64,000 bases of DNA from Steinernema hermaphroditum (lineage: Eukaryota > Nematoda > Chromadorea > Rhabditida > Steinernematidae), in assembly GCA_030435675.1 (NCBI GenBank), contig CM059624.1, positions 15,276,769 through 15,340,768 on the forward strand. The letters are read 5' to 3'. A program made the position numbers and the translations under genes. The notes beneath the pieces are model-generated. The model searched no databases. It was given only the letters and a program-made list of their open reading frames with translations, and was not told where the DNA came from. This document shows, one piece after another, positions 32,941-43,791 of this stretch; within the stretch, counting starts at the first letter, position 1, and the number at the start of each line of letters is the position of its first letter.

Positions 32941-34697
32941 CTAAAACCTACGGCTTTCGGGAATATCGTAGACGTCAACACTTGGGGACGAAACGTCAAT
33001 ATTAAATCCGTGAGAGCCGTCCAAATCTCTGGAAGTGCGAAGACGGGCCCTTTTGAGCTTTGAAATTCCATTTGGCTTCTTTTTGGCGTAAAACGTGGGT
33101 GTTGTGGCTTCGAGGTCATCGAAATCTTCGACTGGTGCGCTCGGTGTGGGGAAGTCGTATTCGATGGTGTCGGAATCGCCTTCTCGACGAGGCACTTTGA
33201 CGGTCACTTCTTGGTGGGGAGTCGATTCGTCGAGGACTTCGCACGAGTCGGAGGTGCGCTAAATAGTTGTCTCAGGAAAGGTAATCAAGGGATGGGGATT
33301 GGGATACAGTAGCGCCCATAGAAATAGGCGCCTTGATTAAGGTTTCAATTGCCTATTTACACTGGGTTTTCAAATAGGGGCATTAAACCAAGGACACTCT
33401 TCGATGTCGTCTTTCTGCCCACCGTAATAACCATCAAAAGTCCCGTGTTTCCGGCTCAAATTTGAAAGCCCAAGGTAAATTAGAAATTGAACCTTTACCT
33501 AAAGGGTGCGCCCATTTCTATGGCCGCCAGTGTACATCGACGTTTGGCTAGAAAAGTCCATATTGGATTCAGTAACACAGTAATCAGGATGCTCCTTTTC
33601 TCGGCCCACTTACCACGCATTCCCCTGTCTTCTGGTCCTTCAACTGCAGCTTAATCTGACATCCAAAGAATACGGTAGGCCTATCGGCGAACTTGAAAAC
33701 ATGCGCGTTTTGGCCTGCGGACAGAGAACCTGTGTAGTCAAGGTTGTTCAGGAGGTAAGGGTCCAGGGCGCACCTAAACACCGATAGCTTGGATCTTCGA
33801 TTTCACCAGCATACCCTTTCTCATCTATCAGCTGCTGACCAAGTCCCTGCCCGTCGTCGACCACACATGAATGCACTGTCATGCAGTATTTGTCAGCGTT
33901 TTCCCCATCACAAGTCCATTTGTGATAGACGCGTTCGCCGATCGATCCAAAGCGGACTGGCTCTTCGTCGGAGTCGGGTTTTGTGACTTCGTAGTTGCAT
34001 GTGGGCACAGCGGGATCGTCTGATTCGTGTAGACCTTCCAATGATGGAAGTTCAGTCGTGGGTAGCATGCTAAAAGTAATGGGAAATTGATGACTTATCT
34101 GGATGGTACCAACCTAACATAGAGTCTCTGGGTGACCTCTTTATCAGCCTCTGTATACATGCATCTGATGTGAAAGGCCTTGTCGACTTGAGTCAGAAAG
34201 AGCTTGTGAAACATGACGACTACAGTTGTATCCATGGTCATTCCACGCGGATTCACTGTGCGCTTTCGTCGAACACCGCATTCTCCAGTTAGAGGAAGTT
34301 GAAAGGTGAACTTCGACGAGGAAACGTTTCCCTTCATTCGACATTTTTCGCTCTCGAAATATCCCTTGGTGTAGATGTTGCCACCGAACGGCTTTTCAGT
34401 CGCAATCACAACGGTTATTCCTTCCATTCCGCAAACGACAGTGGGAGATCCTAAACGGTAATTGGATATTATGATGCTGGCGGTGTTTTGACGAAGTTAT
34501 GCTTAGTTGCGTCCCTAGTCCAAGTCCCTAGTCAGGCGAACGATTGTGGAGCAATGACATGACCTCACTTACACCGTATTATACATAAGCGCTTTAAAAC
34601 AATAAACGAACCCACCTTCAAGGCCATTGTCAATAGTGAATCCACGGCCAAGGGCGACGCAAATTAACAGTATTACTGAAAAGGCCGGCGGGCGCAT
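32941..34697 (-). CDS. cuticlin-like ZP-domain protein (five exons, 383 aa)
   Basis: Exons on the minus strand: 34697-34616, 34450-34114, 34069-33815, 33773-33614 and 33258-32941. All are in phase and encode 383 residues. Residues 1-19 form a signal peptide ([19 protein letters not shown]). A ZP domain follows, with the nematode cuticlin pattern: VVCGMEG, ESEKC, HIRCMY, then [14 protein letters not shown] made across a 41-nt intron, then [19 protein letters not shown] and a final TSDSC. The family forms cuticle and alae matrix. The tail (KRARLRTSR onward) is basic and shows no membrane segment, whereas many cuticlins have one. A GTAGGT near the stop could splice to another exon, but I found no membrane-coding exon beyond it. 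Confidence 0.9.
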
Positions 34698-35261
34698 GGT
34701 CAGCTCGGCGACCGTTTGTCACGGATTGAAACAGTGTGCGCGCAACAAATAGCGGCGCGCAATAATTGAGTCGTTCGCCCATTGTCTCCTTCGGTAATAT
34801 ACTCATACTTCTCTCCATCTCCGAAACGTCGCTATCTCCAGTCGCCGACGCCGACGACCGACGGTAATTTAGGTGCGCGCGCGACAAAACGTAAACGGAT
34901 CTTTGCCGTACTTAAGTGGTCCCATTGAGAGTACGTCTGGTTTCGCATCTATTATATGCTTATTGAGCTCAATTATTCGTCTGCTACGTGATACTGGATA
35001 GGGCGTGACTGTTTTTATGTCTGACTTTGATGGGTGGATTCATATGGAACTGTCTGATCAGGGCAACAGTATGTCAAAAGCACTGGTAAACGAAGTTTGT
35101 ACGATCTTTTTTTTTGCGGTGGCGTTTGAAATGTATTTTGAAAAAAAGGAAATAAGTTAGGTTGGACAGTTGGTTCGCCAGGGCACTTGGAAAATGGGAA
35201 ATTGAGGCGGTGGGCTGATGCAGCGTCCACTGGACATGCCCGACAACCATAGTTTTTTTTT
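34698..35261. other. intergenic, includes the cuticlin promoter side
   Basis: No gene supported. The first ~200 bp is GC-rich and lies just upstream of the cuticlin-like gene start at 34697. Confidence 0.4.
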
Positions 35262-35540
35262 CAAATTACGGAATTCGATCTGGTGCTTTTTGAAGTAGCG
35301 GTACTATTTGCGATAGTTCCTTGTGTGAATGTACGACAGGGCACTATATTATTTAAGCCCGTCAAGGAGAGTGTCGAATTTGGTCCCTTTTTATTCGTCA
35401 ACAGGATGATCATTAGTTCGCGACACCCTGCTTTAGTGAATTTCGGCTATAGATGATCAGTATGCTGAGCAGAGCTTCAATCGTCCAATGCCAAATTTGG
35501 AGATTCGATGGATGAGTTGAGGTCTTTCATTTGTACCCCC
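35262..35540 (-). pseudogene. decayed copy of the F-box-like gene
   Basis: Pieces match the gene at 37177-37698 in the same order on the minus strand. GAATTCGATCTGG is shared near 35270 and 37185, and CTGAGCAGAG is shared near 35464 and 37614, with a large internal deletion between. The frame is broken throughout. Confidence 0.65.
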
Positions 35541-35639
35541 AGAAGTCGGTCGGGTCATCCACTTGCTCTCTCTGAGGTTCATTCGGACGAGTAAGCGCTT
35601 GTTTTTGGCCGCGGAACTTGGCATTAAGTCAAAACTAAA

Positions 35640-36640
35640 ATGAAATGATGAATAACATCGTGGGAAAAGTCGGTGGTGAATTTGTGGTGTTTAGCTGCGC
35701 GAAAGCAGCATAGAATTTCGCTGCAATGATCCCCCCCGGTTCCCAGGAAGTCTGCAACACCAGGAAGCCATAGTTCCACCATCTCGTCAAAAATTTACCA
35801 ATAACTGCACCGAAACATGAAGTCTGCTTGAATGACGGTTTCCTGTCTTCCACGCCGCCACTTTGCGACGCTACTGAATCACCTCTTCGCCTTTCCAATT
35901 CCCGCGCACATTGGCGCTATCGACGATCGCATTTCCAGCCAGATATCGTCAGGTTAAAAGTTAGAAGAATGCGGTGTGATTTTGTCTTTCGGACGCACAC
36001 TTTCGGACTTCATGATTTCGGACGCGCGATTCGGGAAAGGCAATGATTCCCATAAAGATTTTTTACGAAGGAAGAGCATTTCACGAAGACTCTGACCAAA
36101 GTCCATCAAAATCCAAAGTTCGATTTGATTAACGAAGGGTAATGGTTAAAACGTATCACTCGTGCAGCGGTGGCGAGCGGTCGGTCCCTCCGGTCGCTCT
36201 CTGAGCGTCGGGTTGGTCAGACAGCAAACCCTGTGGCAGTTGTGAGTGTTCCGGCTTCCAGAGGGAATTGGGACACCCGGAAGCCGTAGTCCCACCACCG
36301 CTGACAACAAGATGTCCGACGCCAGAAATCCGACGCCCGACGCTGCGTGAGATGTCATCCCGAAGGTCACCGACGCTCTGAGGACACCAATACTGAGGAA
36401 GACGCAACCCCCGAAGCACGGACTCATCTCTCCGTAACAGATGCGAGCTCAGAAGCCTCCTCTGACGCAGAAGCCTCCTCAAACGCCCCGAGAAGAAGAA
36501 GTTCGACCGGCATTTCCGGAGTTACGCCGATTCCCAGAAGCCCCATAAAGCTCTCCGCCAACCACCGGTTCGACATCAACGCCGCGCCAGGAATGAAGCC
36601 GTCTACAAGTGATATCCTTTGTTGTCTATTAATCGGTGTC
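35640..36640 (-). repeat. dispersed repeat region (partner of 29752-30190)
   Basis: 36160-36640 is the inverted partner of 29752-30190. 35690-35790 holds a shorter relative with the shared core GGAACTATGGCTTCC. Open stretches here (for example 36424-36642 and 36156-36482 on the minus strand) do not agree between copies. Confidence 0.65.
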
Positions 36641-36809
36641 ATGCAAGGCGTAACGCCTTTGATTCATGAAGTAAAATCGTGAAAAATCGTGAATGGTTAA
36701 AACATGGTTTAACAGCAAGTGATACATTATTCATTAGCGAATACATGGAAGACTATGTATTGGGAGATGGGATCATGGAGGAATTACTGTGATTGTTCGA
36801 TTTTCTATG

Positions 36810-37043
36810 CTATCCCATAAACAGACATACTTCTTGACTCTTGTAAACGGCGACCTTCAGCGTTTTGTTTTGACAGGGGAACTTCCAAGCGATTGGTGTT
36901 CCATACCTGGACCAGACACGAGGAATCGTTGCAAAATTTGGGTAAAGAAACTTCAAATGGTTCACTAGAAATGAAATATTTCCTCCGAGAAAGAAATCAG
37001 TCAGTTCGCCCCTAGAGACGCGGTCGAACACACAAGCGACCAT
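36810..37043 (-). CDS. uncertain short frame (77 aa), possibly part of the F-box-like locus
   Basis: The frame from the ATG at 37043 encodes 77 residues with plausible protein-like composition (FLGGNISFLVNHLKFLYPNF). I tried to join it to the upstream F-box-like frame. The possible donor GTAATT at its end and the acceptors TTTTAG or ATTTAG give either the wrong phase or an immediate stop. It may be a separate small gene or a broken 3' exon. Confidence 0.3.
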   Translation of the reverse strand: MVACVFDRVSRGELTDFFLGGNISFLVNHLKFLYPNFATIPRVWSRYGTPIAWKFPCQNKTLKVAVYKSQEVCLFMG

Positions 37044-37176
37044 GTCGGTCGGTCAATACTAAATTGGATTCTCTTATATAAGCTTCCTAAAATTTTATGA
37101 TTTCACGAAGACTTTAGTCAAGTCTTGGACGTCCGCTGGCCATGCAGTGCTATTCGATAAAATCAGTCTTTTCAAA

Positions 37177-37698
37177 TTACCGAATTCGATCTGGCGTCTT
37201 ATCGTAGTACTTTTGTCCATAGTTCTCGACGCAGATGTCCGACAGGCCACTGCATTCCTTTAGCCCATCAAAGATGATGTCGCGTACTCTGTGTAACTTG
37301 AAGTCTTGAAGGCAATGTACTTCGAGCATATATCCTAATACGCGCAAAGTACATTCGCTGGAGATTGACCGAATCCTTGGCAATGTCTTCGTTCGGAATA
37401 GTTCCAATGTTTCTCCCATTGTTTCGTCGGATGGTAGCATATTAATGTCAATGCATTTGATTCGGTCGTACCTGAAGTCTATCTCGGAAGACACTTCGCT
37501 TGCCCCAGAGCAAAACTTCACGTCGACTTTAGTGCCTTTGCTGTTCGTTTTCAAGAAAACTTTTAATTCGCGACGCCTGTGGAAATGAATGACGGCTGCA
37601 GACGACCAGTATCCTGAGCAGAGGTAAACATATCCGATGTCAGATTTTGAGAGTCGATGAATGACTTCATCGTAGAAGTCCAGAGGTAGTGTGTTCAT
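37177..37698 (-). CDS. F-box-like protein, nematode-specific type (173 aa)
   Basis: A single frame of 173 residues starting MNTLPLDFYDEVIHRL. This resembles the F-box-like N-terminal motif seen in large, fast-evolving nematode families (LPxxFYxxVxxxL near the start). The remainder, including a 'LRVLGYMLEVHCL' stretch, has no motif I can name. If it is a true F-box protein it would link a substrate to an SCF ubiquitin ligase, but that is inference. A decayed relative lies at 35262-35540. The frame ends where GTAATT could act as a splice donor, so the 3' end is uncertain. Confidence 0.5.
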   Translation of the reverse strand: MNTLPLDFYDEVIHRLSKSDIGYVYLCSGYWSSAAVIHFHRRRELKVFLKTNSKGTKVDVKFCSGASEVSSEIDFRYDRIKCIDINMLPSDETMGETLELFRTKTLPRIRSISSECTLRVLGYMLEVHCLQDFKLHRVRDIIFDGLKECSGLSDICVENYGQKYYDKTPDRIR

Positions 37699-38590
37699 AG
37701 GTTGTTAGTTTTGCGAAAACAGCGTGGGATGGCGGTGCTATATGCCAAAGTTCTAATGCAGCAATGCATCGCTAAGAAAGAAAACAGAAGCGTTATCATT
37801 AGCATCGCCGAAAAACACGTGGATGAGCTATCATGTGACTAACCAGTTTCCAGTCACAGACGGATAATTCGGAGGTTCCCTCGATAGACGCATTCGTTGG
37901 AGGCTGTTTAGGGGGATACCATGAATAACCTGGTTGGCCACCTCGTCTACAAGCCACTATCTTGTCTTTCACAAAATCTCCAAATAGTAAGAAACTCACA
38001 CCTGTACTATACAGAACTTAAACTAGATTCAGTTGTTTCTTCGATCGCTTCCTTAACATAGGCTCAAAGGAAAGAACAACACTGATAGGAAGACCACCAT
38101 TCACCTTCGCTCAAATTGGACAGCCAACAAATAGAACTTTAAACGGCGAAGCCCAAATTGTTTTGTTGATGTGCGACAAATGGGCAATGTTTACGCATTG
38201 GTGAGGCAGACGGTCTGGTCGTTGTGATTTCGTGTGGTCATGTACGGGTGTTGTAATCTCGCTCACCACAGATCTCTCTTGATGATACCTTGTGTGTGAA
38301 TAAGATACAGAAAGACCGAAATTTGTACTGCTCAGAAGGGAGCTAACCCTAACCAGATCTGCGTTGGAGCACACGGACATGGGTATGACCAACATGCGAT
38401 TTCGTTACCCGTAGATTCTTGGTTATCTTTCGAAAAGAAATGTTTACGCAACCGCCGATTGAGGAAGGAGGCGATTATCATGTGATTTACGGAGCGAGGA
38501 CAAAATAGCCTTAGGACTTAACTACTAGGTTTCTGTGTATTCCGAGACATTACCATTATTGAGGAAGAGCATCACATTTATTTATCTGTG
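37699..38590. other. intergenic, no confident gene
   Basis: A minus-strand frame at 37799-37999 (with CRRGGQPGYSWYPP) could be a stray exon, but neither neighbours nor splice partners support it. Confidence 0.35.
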
Positions 38591-38621
38591 CACAAATCAA
38601 AGCGAAACAAAACGAGAACAA

Positions 38622-39059
38622 TTAGATGTGCTGGATCTTGTCAGCCTGCACGACTGGATTCGCCTTGGCAATCCACTCCCGTTCCAGCGACTTGTAGTCG
38701 AAGCCACAATCGTGCTCCTTCTCATAGCGATGCTGGGAGCAGAAGAGTCCTCCACAGCGGCAAGAAAAGCCCAGCAAGCCGACTCGTTTGTTGCAGCTTG
38801 TGCAGCGGTTCGTCTTCTTGGGCGGTGACGGGCCAGAAGATACGGTGACGATCTCCACGGGCTTTTCCACTCCCTTTGGAGCTTCGGGGGCAGGGGAAGG
38901 TAGTGCAGGAGATTCAACTGGCGTGGGTGGACGGGCGGCGGTGCTCGGCTGTTGCTGATGGCTTTCAGAACAGTGCTGCTTGAAGCACTTCGAACAGAAC
39001 GAATCGAACTTCTCGGAACCAAAGAAGCCACATCCCGCTCGGCACATCGTGGGGTCCAT
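38622..39059 (-). CDS. A20/AN1 zinc-finger protein Z1 (ZFAND5/6-like, 145 aa)
   Basis: Intronless, 145 residues. The A20 finger is C6-x3-C10-x11-C22-x2-C25. A Pro/Ser/Thr-rich linker follows (about 30-84). The AN1 finger is C86, C89, C100, C102, C107, H110, H116, C118, and the end is NPVVQADKIQHI, as in the ZFAND5/6 family. Such proteins bind ubiquitin through A20 and are linked to proteasome activity and stress responses. All zinc ligands are present, so it is probably functional. A TATAAAAG element lies near 39102-39109 upstream, and a tRNA-Thr on the same strand starts 129 bp upstream, an arrangement shared with Z2 and Z3. An AATAAA-type signal lies just past the stop, near 38580. Confidence 0.93.
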   Translation of the reverse strand: MDPTMCRAGCGFFGSEKFDSFCSKCFKQHCSESHQQQPSTAARPPTPVESPALPSPAPEAPKGVEKPVEIVTVSSGPSPPKKTNRCTSCNKRVGLLGFSCRCGGLFCSQHRYEKEHDCGFDYKSLEREWIAKANPVVQADKIQHI

Positions 39060-39187
39060 CTTAACAAGCTTTGCGACAATAATTCAGATCTAAATTCCAA
39101 TCTTTTATAGCGAATAACCATAGTTATAGCATCGCAAATTCCAAAATTTCTGATGCAACAACGATGTTGCGAAATTTTAAAAAGAAA

Positions 39188-39259
39188 TGCCGCTTGCAGG
39201 GATCGAACCTGCGACCTTCTGTTTACGAGACAGACGCTCTGCCACTGAGCTAAAGCGGC
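39188..39259 (-). tRNA. tRNA-Thr (anticodon CGT)
   Basis: A minus-strand 72-nt cloverleaf identical in sequence to 13471-13542. It lies directly upstream of A20/AN1 gene Z1 on the same strand. Confidence 0.97.
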
Positions 39260-39553
39260 ACCTATGGCTGACAATGGCCAACAGTTTATTAGGGAACAGG
39301 TCACAAAGCTGATTTAACTGAGATTAGATGGAAATTTTGGCCAAAATCGATTTCCTCACCTTTTATCGGACGAAATGGACGGCGCTCTTTTCTCGAAAGG
39401 CACTCGTAAACAATGATATCACCATCGCTTCGGCGCTAGCGCTCTCTCTTCCCGTATTTTCGACGCCCATCGCCGCTGTCACGAGCGTCGATCTGTGGTC
39501 TTTTGAGTATTCGGGGGCATTCCTTCGACTTCGGTCCATGGTGCACCTTGTAC

Positions 39554-39958
39554 TTAGTGCATGAGGCCAGGGAGCATGCCATTTGGCCGCATCTTCGCGT
39601 CCGTTCCACGTAGCTTCAAATTTTCGTGTATCATGTGGAGTCGCTCATTCGAAGTTTCATCAAAAGCGCCACCGAAACAGCTGCGAATAGCCGGAGAACT
39701 CGACTTCCAAACGCCAAGACGAACCGTCGGCCGATCGGTGACGATTTGAAACGCTTTCGTTGCGGGACGCAGCGACAAATAACTTCGACCGTAGCGCGAA
39801 CGAGAGAGCTTCGGCGACGCCCGCGACGTCCAAGTGGCGCCGCTTCGCCGATGGTGTGTCCTCCCGTTGGCGGCCTGAATTGATGTTGTGATGCTCTCCA
39901 TCGACGTGGCCTTGGACTTCAACGTCGTTTGATGGAGATTTCCGGTGCCGGAGCTCAT
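39554..39958 (-). CDS. hypothetical basic protein (134 aa)
   Basis: A single frame of 134 residues from ATG 39958. It is rich in Ser, Arg and Thr, starts MSSGTGNLHQTTLKSKATSM and ends in MRPNGMLPGLMH. No domain, signal peptide or membrane segment is visible. Support is limited to length and even composition. The sequence CTAAGTACAAG at the stop could be a splice donor, so the 3' end may differ. Confidence 0.35.
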   Translation of the reverse strand: MSSGTGNLHQTTLKSKATSMESITTSIQAANGRTHHRRSGATWTSRASPKLSRSRYGRSYLSLRPATKAFQIVTDRPTVRLGVWKSSSPAIRSCFGGAFDETSNERLHMIHENLKLRGTDAKMRPNGMLPGLMH

Positions 39959-39959
39959 C

Positions 39960-40723
39960 GAAGGACGTCAGAGCTGCGTTTAGGCCTTCGCGGTTTCGAA
40001 CCGTCCGTTTTCTATTTGTGCATCTTTTTCGGTGTCAGTGTTACCTGGCTGGTGTCGTTTATGTGTGGGGACCTTTAGCATAGCGCCTTCACTGTTAACA
40101 ACCTGGATTCGCGAGATATCTGAAGGTTTGAGCTAAGTCCCAGAGTCTTTTTATCCTAAAGGGAAATCGTTCGAAGTTTGGGGATGTCATAGTTAAACCA
40201 TATGCAAATCGAGCTGTAATCTTTTCTTTTTCAAAATCCTGTTGTGTTGTGAGTCTAATTCAACTGTGGGGAACTACAGCGGATCCTTAATTTATATGGA
40301 ACGCTTTGCCGTACCTCGTGGGCCTTGCAGCCGTTCTTCCTCAGCACTATGTTGAGGTTTTAAGTCCTAAAACAAATAAGGTGACGTGTCTGTTGATCCT
40401 GTACTTGATCACGCTTAGAGCCATATGGTCAAAGGCCTTGATTTTTGAAAACTTGCGTAGAATTCCTCTCAAACGGCAAATGCAAATGCTGTGATATTGT
40501 GCAACTGTATTCGACTTTCGGACTTGTAGTTGGTCTTGTATTGTGAGGAAAGTCGGATGCTTTTTATCCCTTTCTACCCCATCAAAGGCTGACATGTTAA
40601 AGAAGGAATTCAATGCCTAGTCACATAGTCCATTCTATCCACTCTGCACCTGTCTATCCAACTAAAAGCTGATCCCTTAAGAAAGAATTCAACAAGAAAA
40701 ATGTGAACAAGAAAAATGCTCAG
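39960..40723. other. intergenic, no supported gene
   Basis: Short frames only; nothing recognised. Confidence 0.4.
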
Positions 40724-41662
40724 TTACACATTTGAATTATTTCGGTCTTGTGATTTATCGCTATTTGGAGCGACGTCAACATTTGAATGACGAATGGCAG
40801 CGCCATTGTCAGGCTCTTGCTGGGGGTTACTGTATGCACTTCTCTGTGGCGCCTCGTAGTGTACTCTAGTTGATCCTACTTGACTTGCAGGGATTAGATC
40901 CAATTCGACAACCACTTTTTGAAGAGACTTTTTAGTCTATGCTTGTGGTCTTGGTCTTTCAATACTCTGCGGCTCTGGGTGATGTCCAGTCGTAAAAGGT
41001 TGTACTATCATCTGGATACGGTATAGGTCATAATCAATGCATGCAAAGCGTCTTTCTGGAAAGAGGTGTTCATCCGATTCTGACGCAAAGCCATGTGGAA
41101 CTTTTGATCTTTTGATCGCAGTGTTTACGACTTGAGAATCGCACGGATCTATTCCTTGCAAGGGATATAAGGAAATCCAAATTACAGCCTCCCTCCGTGC
41201 ACATCATCATTGTTTTGGCTATCTCTTCTTCTCATTTGCGTGTTCTTTGAACTGGGCACGAGATGCGATCGTCGCACGTCTACTTTCATTACCCTCGAAC
41301 GTTATCTTTTTCACGTTCGGGCACGTTTCTTGTCCTTTGACGAATTTCAGTCCATCTTCCAGATCGATCTTGTTTTGTCTGATCGGTTCGTTGTGATCGA
41401 CGTACTTCTCGATCGGTATCGATTGTTTGCGTTTTAAAGTACAACCATTACAGCGTGGTCGCCTAGACGGGCGACAGGTGGAACAGGCCTCTAAGGCTGT
41501 TGGGTAGAAGATGTGTTTTGCACGTTGAGCCCTTTTCTTCCTTTGTACTTCTGGTGTCGATTGAGGAATCGAAGATCTGTCGATATCGCTGCTTAAAAAA
41601 CTAGCTAGGGCCTGTAAACTAAGGCTGAACAGACTTTTTGGTCGAGTTGGGCTGGCTTTCAT
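40724..41662 (-). CDS. unknown Cys-rich protein (three exons, 249 aa)
   Basis: Minus-strand exons 41662-41293, 41154-40966 and 40914-40724 join in phase through introns with GTAATG/TGCAAG and GTATTG/AAAAAG ends. They give 249 residues from MKASPTRPKSLFSL to a stop at 40724. The first exon contains a CSTC-x7-CNGC arrangement (four Cys in two CxxC pairs), which could bind one metal ion. It is surrounded by basic residues (RKKRAQRAK, KRKQ) that could act as a nuclear-localisation signal. No signal peptide or membrane segment is seen. I do not recognise a family. The third exon and its join are less certain than the first two. Confidence 0.55.
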
Positions 41663-43791
41663 GACCAACCACCTCGAAAAAGGCTGTCGAACCAGGTGGC
41701 CAACACCCCACGTCTTATTGGTTTAATATTCCCGCTAGGCCGTTTTCTCACGTGTGAAATTCTTTACAATCAATATGCAAATCACCCTTCGCGCGTTCTT
41801 TGTTCGCCCGGTCGGCGTTTTACGCCGATTTTAACGCTGTGAACGTTGGACGATCGTCCGATTGGACGGTCAGCGCCAGGCTCCGCCCAGGACCGTTTGA
41901 ATGGAAATGTTGCGTTCACTGTTTGGTGGGCTTCTTTTTGATTTTTTGATCGTCGCTTTCGTCATCGCATTTGGATATTTTTTCGGCGTTTCGAGACAGA
42001 ATAAAGGAATGCGTGCATTTTCATGTACACTTGTTTGATCTTCGCTTCTTTAAGGCGTTCTCACCATTCTCAGTGCCACATTCAGTCTCGAACTGTACAT
42101 GCACTATCAGAACTTGTGCAAAGATCTGCGATGTGGGAGCAGTTCGAACAGCTCCATTAGTTTGTTGTTCTGTTTAAGTAATCGATTCATTAGCACTTCA
42201 TATTATTTCTGAGCATGCTTAGAGCGGGTCTTGAAGTGCTTGCCGATGAAGAAACATAGACGAGGAGTGAAGTAGGCAGCCTGATATTTTAGCTTAACGT
42301 AAAATAATCCTATTTACAAAGGAATGGCCAAAAAATGGTCGCTAAGGTCGACGTATTTCCGAAGCTATCTGTAGACGACCAAATCATATGAAAGGGGGGA
42401 GTGCCCGATATCAGGGGGAACCGCCTGACACGGCTTCATGCCCATTCTGGTTATACTATCAAACGATTTACAACAACCGCTTCTTTTAGACCTTCTGGTT
42501 AAAGACCAAATCATAAGAGACGGATGTGTGCCAATCGTCCGAGATGAGGTTGCATGAAATCGCTTCAGGCGTCCCCTGAATATCTGACGTCTCCCCGTTT
42601 TGTGGATTTTTAGGCACACTTCCAAGCAAAAATACAAGCAAATCTCTGGTACCTACAGAAAAGAACCGTGAAATCCCACAAAATGAGGGGGCGCCCGATA
42701 TCCAGGATACACCTGGAACGGCTTTGTTCCCAGTCTGCTTATACTGTCCCCATGGCTAGTTGCGAAATTATCTGTAGACGGATGTCCGAGACGATGTTGC
42801 GTAGTCTCTCAAAGATAACGTTGCTCTACTAGAACAACACAAAGTGCATCGGTCGTATACACATGGACGTGCTCTCATTTCGGACCCTTTTCATGCTATG
42901 GTACCCGAACAGTCTGCAACAGAGTGTTCGCCACCATGAATACCATCTCCCAAAGATGTCAGTGCATTCCACTTCACTAGGACAACGCATGTAGTGCATG
43001 TCATGTCATGTCGCGTGTGTTGACCGATGCGATCGTTGCCGTTCTATTTTGGGGCGCTATTCGCGGCACAACACGATGATTGCGGACTATAAATGGGTGT
43101 GACGTGGAGCGTGTCATTGTTCTCGTGTTTTTCAAAAAGCGCGAGCCCATCCCTTTGCAGGGCGCGCGTGATGTCTTCGCACCTAGGCACCCGTAGTAGT
43201 AAACAGCCATCCTTTGTGCCGTGGAACGTGGAATTCACCGAAATGCTCGGCACTTAGACACCGCGTCTCATAGCGCTAATCCGTTTACGTTTGCGTGACT
43301 ACCCTTGTTCCGCGCTATCGTTTTAGGCCAGCACTGGAGTGGTGGGGGTAGGCAGGTATTGTTGCGATCTGATAGCTCTGCGCCGGGCGGCTGCGGCGCG
43401 TGATCACGTGAACATAATGTTTGATTGGTGGAAGTGATCTCGACGACGACGGAGAGGAGACGCATTCACTCGATGGCGATGTGCAGCAGCCGGCTGGGGA
43501 GCGCCGGGCAGCTTACACGTGGAACATTCGCCAGGGGGGATCGAGAGCGGGCGGTGGCACACCGAAAATGGCGATGGGTGGAAGTGGCGACAGCGGGCTC
43601 TTCTTCAAAAACTTGTTTGCATATGTTTTTGTCGACGGCGGCATCATGTGTCCGGTGTCGTTGACGACTGTTGACGACCGCTTTTCTGCTACGTGTAACG
43701 TGTTCATGTTTGTTTTGTTTAGTAGTCTTAACGCGCATTTTACACTACTCTACTCTTTCAGCTCTTGTCTCAATTTGGACCCCCAACTTTG
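41663..43791. other. intergenic with tandem degenerate repeats
   Basis: No supported gene. It contains the repeats at 42330-42800. The last few hundred bp lie upstream of the ZNF277-like gene and probably include its promoter and 5' UTR. Confidence 0.45.
42330..42800. repeat. imperfect tandem repeats
   Basis: A unit with GCCCGATATC, ACGGCTT and TTATACTRTC occurs at 42400-42460 and again at 42690-42750. ATCTGTAGACG occurs near 42367 and 42770, and a related 'gaccaaatcat' near 42378 and 42505. The whole appears to be two or three decayed copies of a unit of about 290 bp. Confidence 0.55.

Noticed and set aside
36810..37043. Joining this frame to the F-box-like gene as a second exon
   Set aside because: The available donor and acceptors give a wrong phase or an immediate stop; kept only as an uncertain separate frame.
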